Of a stretch of 6,164 nt of DNA, positions 5,111 through 6,164 are shown one piece after another (the first letter of the stretch is position 1; every line of letters begins with the position of its first letter). The translations under genes and the position numbers were made by a program. The notes below the pieces were generated by a model, which worked only from the letters and a program-made list of their open reading frames with translations, made no database searches and was not told the origin of the DNA. This DNA is from JBEKHI01 sp050012355. Its GTDB lineage: Bacteria > Actinomycetota > Actinomycetes > Streptosporangiales > Streptosporangiaceae. Location: assembly GCA_050012355.1 (NCBI GenBank), contig JBEKHI010000463.1, positions 1-6,164 of the forward strand. Reading direction: 5' to 3'.

Positions 5111-5986
5111 ATGCATGACGTCCTCGATCCGTGGCTGAATCCGGTGACCTACGCTGTCCCGTTCTTCCTCCTCTTCATCGGCATCGAACTCGCCGCGCTG
5201 AAGTGGCTCGACCACGATGACGTCACCGGTTACCAGTCAAGGGACGCCTCGACGTCCATCGCGATGGGCGCTGGCTCGCTGGCCACCACCATCGCGCTGA
5301 AAGCCGCCGCGTTCTTCGTCTACATCGCCCTCTACCTCTATGTCGCGCCCTGGCAGCTGCCGATGCGCACCTGGTGGTCATGGGCGCTGGTCATCGTCGG
5401 CGTCGACCTGGCCTACTACTGGCAGCATCGCTTCGTGCACCGCGCCCGGGTCGGCTGGGCGGCCCACCAGGCGCATCACTCCTCGGAGTACATGAACTTC
5501 GCGACGGCGCTGCGGCAGAAGTGGAATCCGTGGTTTGACTTCTTCTTCTGGCTACCGCTCCCGCTACTGGGCGTCGCTCCGTGGGCGATCTACTCCGGCT
5601 ACGGGATCAATCTCGTCTACCAGTTCTTCGTCCACACCGAGACCGTCGGGAAGCTTCCCCGGCCGGTCGAGTTCGTGCTGAACACGCCCTCCCACCACCG
5701 GGTGCACCACGGCCGCGATCCGATCTACCTGGACAGGAACTATGCCGGCATCCTGATTGTCTGGGACCGGCTGTTCGGCACCTTCCAGCCCGAGATCTTC
5801 CGCCCGTCCTACGGCCTGGTCCATCCGGCCGGCACCTACAACCTCGTCAAGCTGCAGTACGGCCCTTACGCCGACCTCTGGCACGACGTCTGGCACGCTG
5901 CTTCCTGGCGTGATCGTCTCGGCTACCTGTTCATGCCACCCGACTGGCGGCCACAACCCGTGCTCCCGTCCGGGGCAACAGAGTGA
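5111..5986 (+). CDS. Fatty-acid hydroxylase / sterol desaturase superfamily membrane protein
   Basis: The product is 291 aa from ATG 5111. It has hydrophobic segments near residues 14-31, 50-78, 86-105 and 140-172, as expected for an integral membrane di-iron enzyme. The histidine clusters that bind two irons in this superfamily (PF04116) are present: H106-RFV-H110, H119-QA-H122-H123 (HQAHHSS), H175, and H195-H196-RV-H199-H200 (SHHRVHHG), followed by the usual NYAGILIVWDRLFGTF (210-225). Such enzymes use O2 to hydroxylate or desaturate lipid or sterol C-H bonds, or to cleave ether lipids. Actinobacterial members are mostly uncharacterised, so the substrate cannot be named. It lies 89 bp after the RidA gene, with its own promoter and a likely terminator downstream. 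Confidence 0.9.
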   Translation: MHDVLDPWLNPVTYAVPFFLLFIGIELAALKWLDHDDVTGYQSRDASTSIAMGAGSLATTIALKAAAFFVYIALYLYVAPWQLPMRTWWSWALVIVGVDLAYYWQHRFVHRARVGWAAHQAHHSSEYMNFATALRQKWNPWFDFFFWLPLPLLGVAPWAIYSGYGINLVYQFFVHTETVGKLPRPVEFVLNTPSHHRVHHGRDPIYLDRNYAGILIVWDRLFGTFQPEIFRPSYGLVHPAGTYNLVKLQYGPYADLWHDVWHAASWRDRLGYLFMPPDWRPQPVLPSGATE

Positions 5987-6015
5987 CCCCGGCCGGACTG
6001 TCCCGGGGGTGTTTT
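5987..6015 (+). terminator. Likely rho-independent terminator
   Basis: Directly after the TGA (5984-5986), CCCCGG (5987-5992) pairs with CCGGGG (6003-6008) around a 10-nt loop, followed by GTGTTTT (6009-6015). The stem is short but all G:C, and the T-run is only four, so termination may be partial. Confidence 0.5.
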
Positions 6016-6035
6016 CATGATGGTGGACAGTTCAC

Positions 6036-6049
6036 GTGTCTATGGACAC
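6036..6049. repeat. Short inverted repeat downstream of the terminator
   Basis: GTGTC-TATG-GACAC is a perfect 5-bp inverted repeat with a 4-bp centre. It lies about 100 bp upstream of the candidate outward promoter at 6118-6146 and could be an operator, but at this size chance is possible. Confidence 0.25.
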
Positions 6050-6091
6050 ATTCCAGAACAACATGAGTTTGCAGCGTGTCGTTGCGGCCGA

Positions 6092-6120
6092 CCGGTTTTG
6101 TGCGTTATCACCCGGTTTTG
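6092..6120 (+). repeat. Two direct repeats CCGGTTTTG, 20 bp apart
   Basis: CCGGTTTTG occurs at 6092-6100 and 6112-6120. The start-to-start distance of 20 bp is about two helical turns. The second copy overlaps the candidate -35 at 6118, a layout typical of regulator sites that bind one face of the helix. Confidence 0.4.
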
Positions 6121-6146
6121 CCGACCCTCGTCGCTGCTCATACATT
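6118..6146 (+). promoter_or_regulatory. Possible promoter reading out of the window, with ATTCGAAT palindrome
   Basis: TTGCCG (6118-6123) and TACATT (6141-6146) are spaced 17 bp. The palindrome CATTCGAATG (6143-6152) overlaps the -10. An ATG at 6156 would lie only a few bases after the expected start site, compatible with a leaderless gene continuing past the window. Only three codons are visible there, so no gene is called. Confidence 0.3.
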
Positions 6147-6164
6147 CGAATGATTATGGTTGGT

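Noticed and set aside
6041..6141. 33-codon minus-strand frame starting at ATG 6141
   Set aside because: It is short, with no ribosome-binding site and no recognisable composition or motif.
6020..6164. Two overlapping plus-strand frames (from ATG 6020 and ATG 6063) open to the window end
   Set aside because: Neither has a good ribosome-binding site, recognisable protein motif or GC-rich third positions. Both run through promoter-like repeats, so openness over 34-48 codons is not enough.

Overview
The window is about 65-70% G+C by eye, with strong G/C third-position bias, GTG starts, a 13E12-type DUF222/HNH protein and a secreted plant-polysaccharide enzyme. This points to an actinomycete (Actinomycetota), probably a soil or litter saprophyte. 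No genus can be assigned from the sequence alone.

Layout. (1) Positions 1-1709, minus strand: a DUF222 plus HNH-endonuclease gene, open to the window edge and missing only its extreme C-terminus. Its promoter (TTGAAT-17-TACTAT, about 1743-1771) carries an inverted repeat in the spacer. (2) Positions 1821-2103, minus strand: a decayed fragment of a MalT-type LuxR-family (STAND ATPase) regulator, recognisable in three successive frames. (3) Positions 2172-2348: a regulatory leader with a long inverted repeat, a candidate promoter and a 5'-UTR hairpin. (4) Positions 2349-4526, plus: a secreted GH54 alpha-L-arabinofuranosidase whose C-terminal half is seven tandem ~52-residue repeats, most simply a seven-bladed beta-propeller. 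(5) Positions 4536-5021, plus: a RidA/YjgF-family protein whose ribosome-binding site overlaps the stop codon of the GH54 gene, so the two look translationally coupled. (6) Positions 5111-5986, plus: a membrane fatty-acid-hydroxylase/sterol-desaturase-family protein with its own good promoter and a likely terminator after it. (7) Positions 6009-6164: intergenic DNA with direct and inverted repeats and a possible outward promoter for a gene beyond the window.

How the parts may work together. The GH54 enzyme would release L-arabinose from arabinan or arabinoxylan outside the cell, and the propeller would plausibly hold it on a glycan or surface. The RidA protein is cytoplasmic, so its coupling to a secreted enzyme is unexpected; it may simply share expression. 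The desaturase-like gene appears to be a separate transcription unit. The decayed regulator just upstream may once have controlled this locus. The most notable items are the GH54-propeller architecture, with blades that look recently duplicated in two-blade units, and the operator-like palindromes at the GH54 and HNH promoters.
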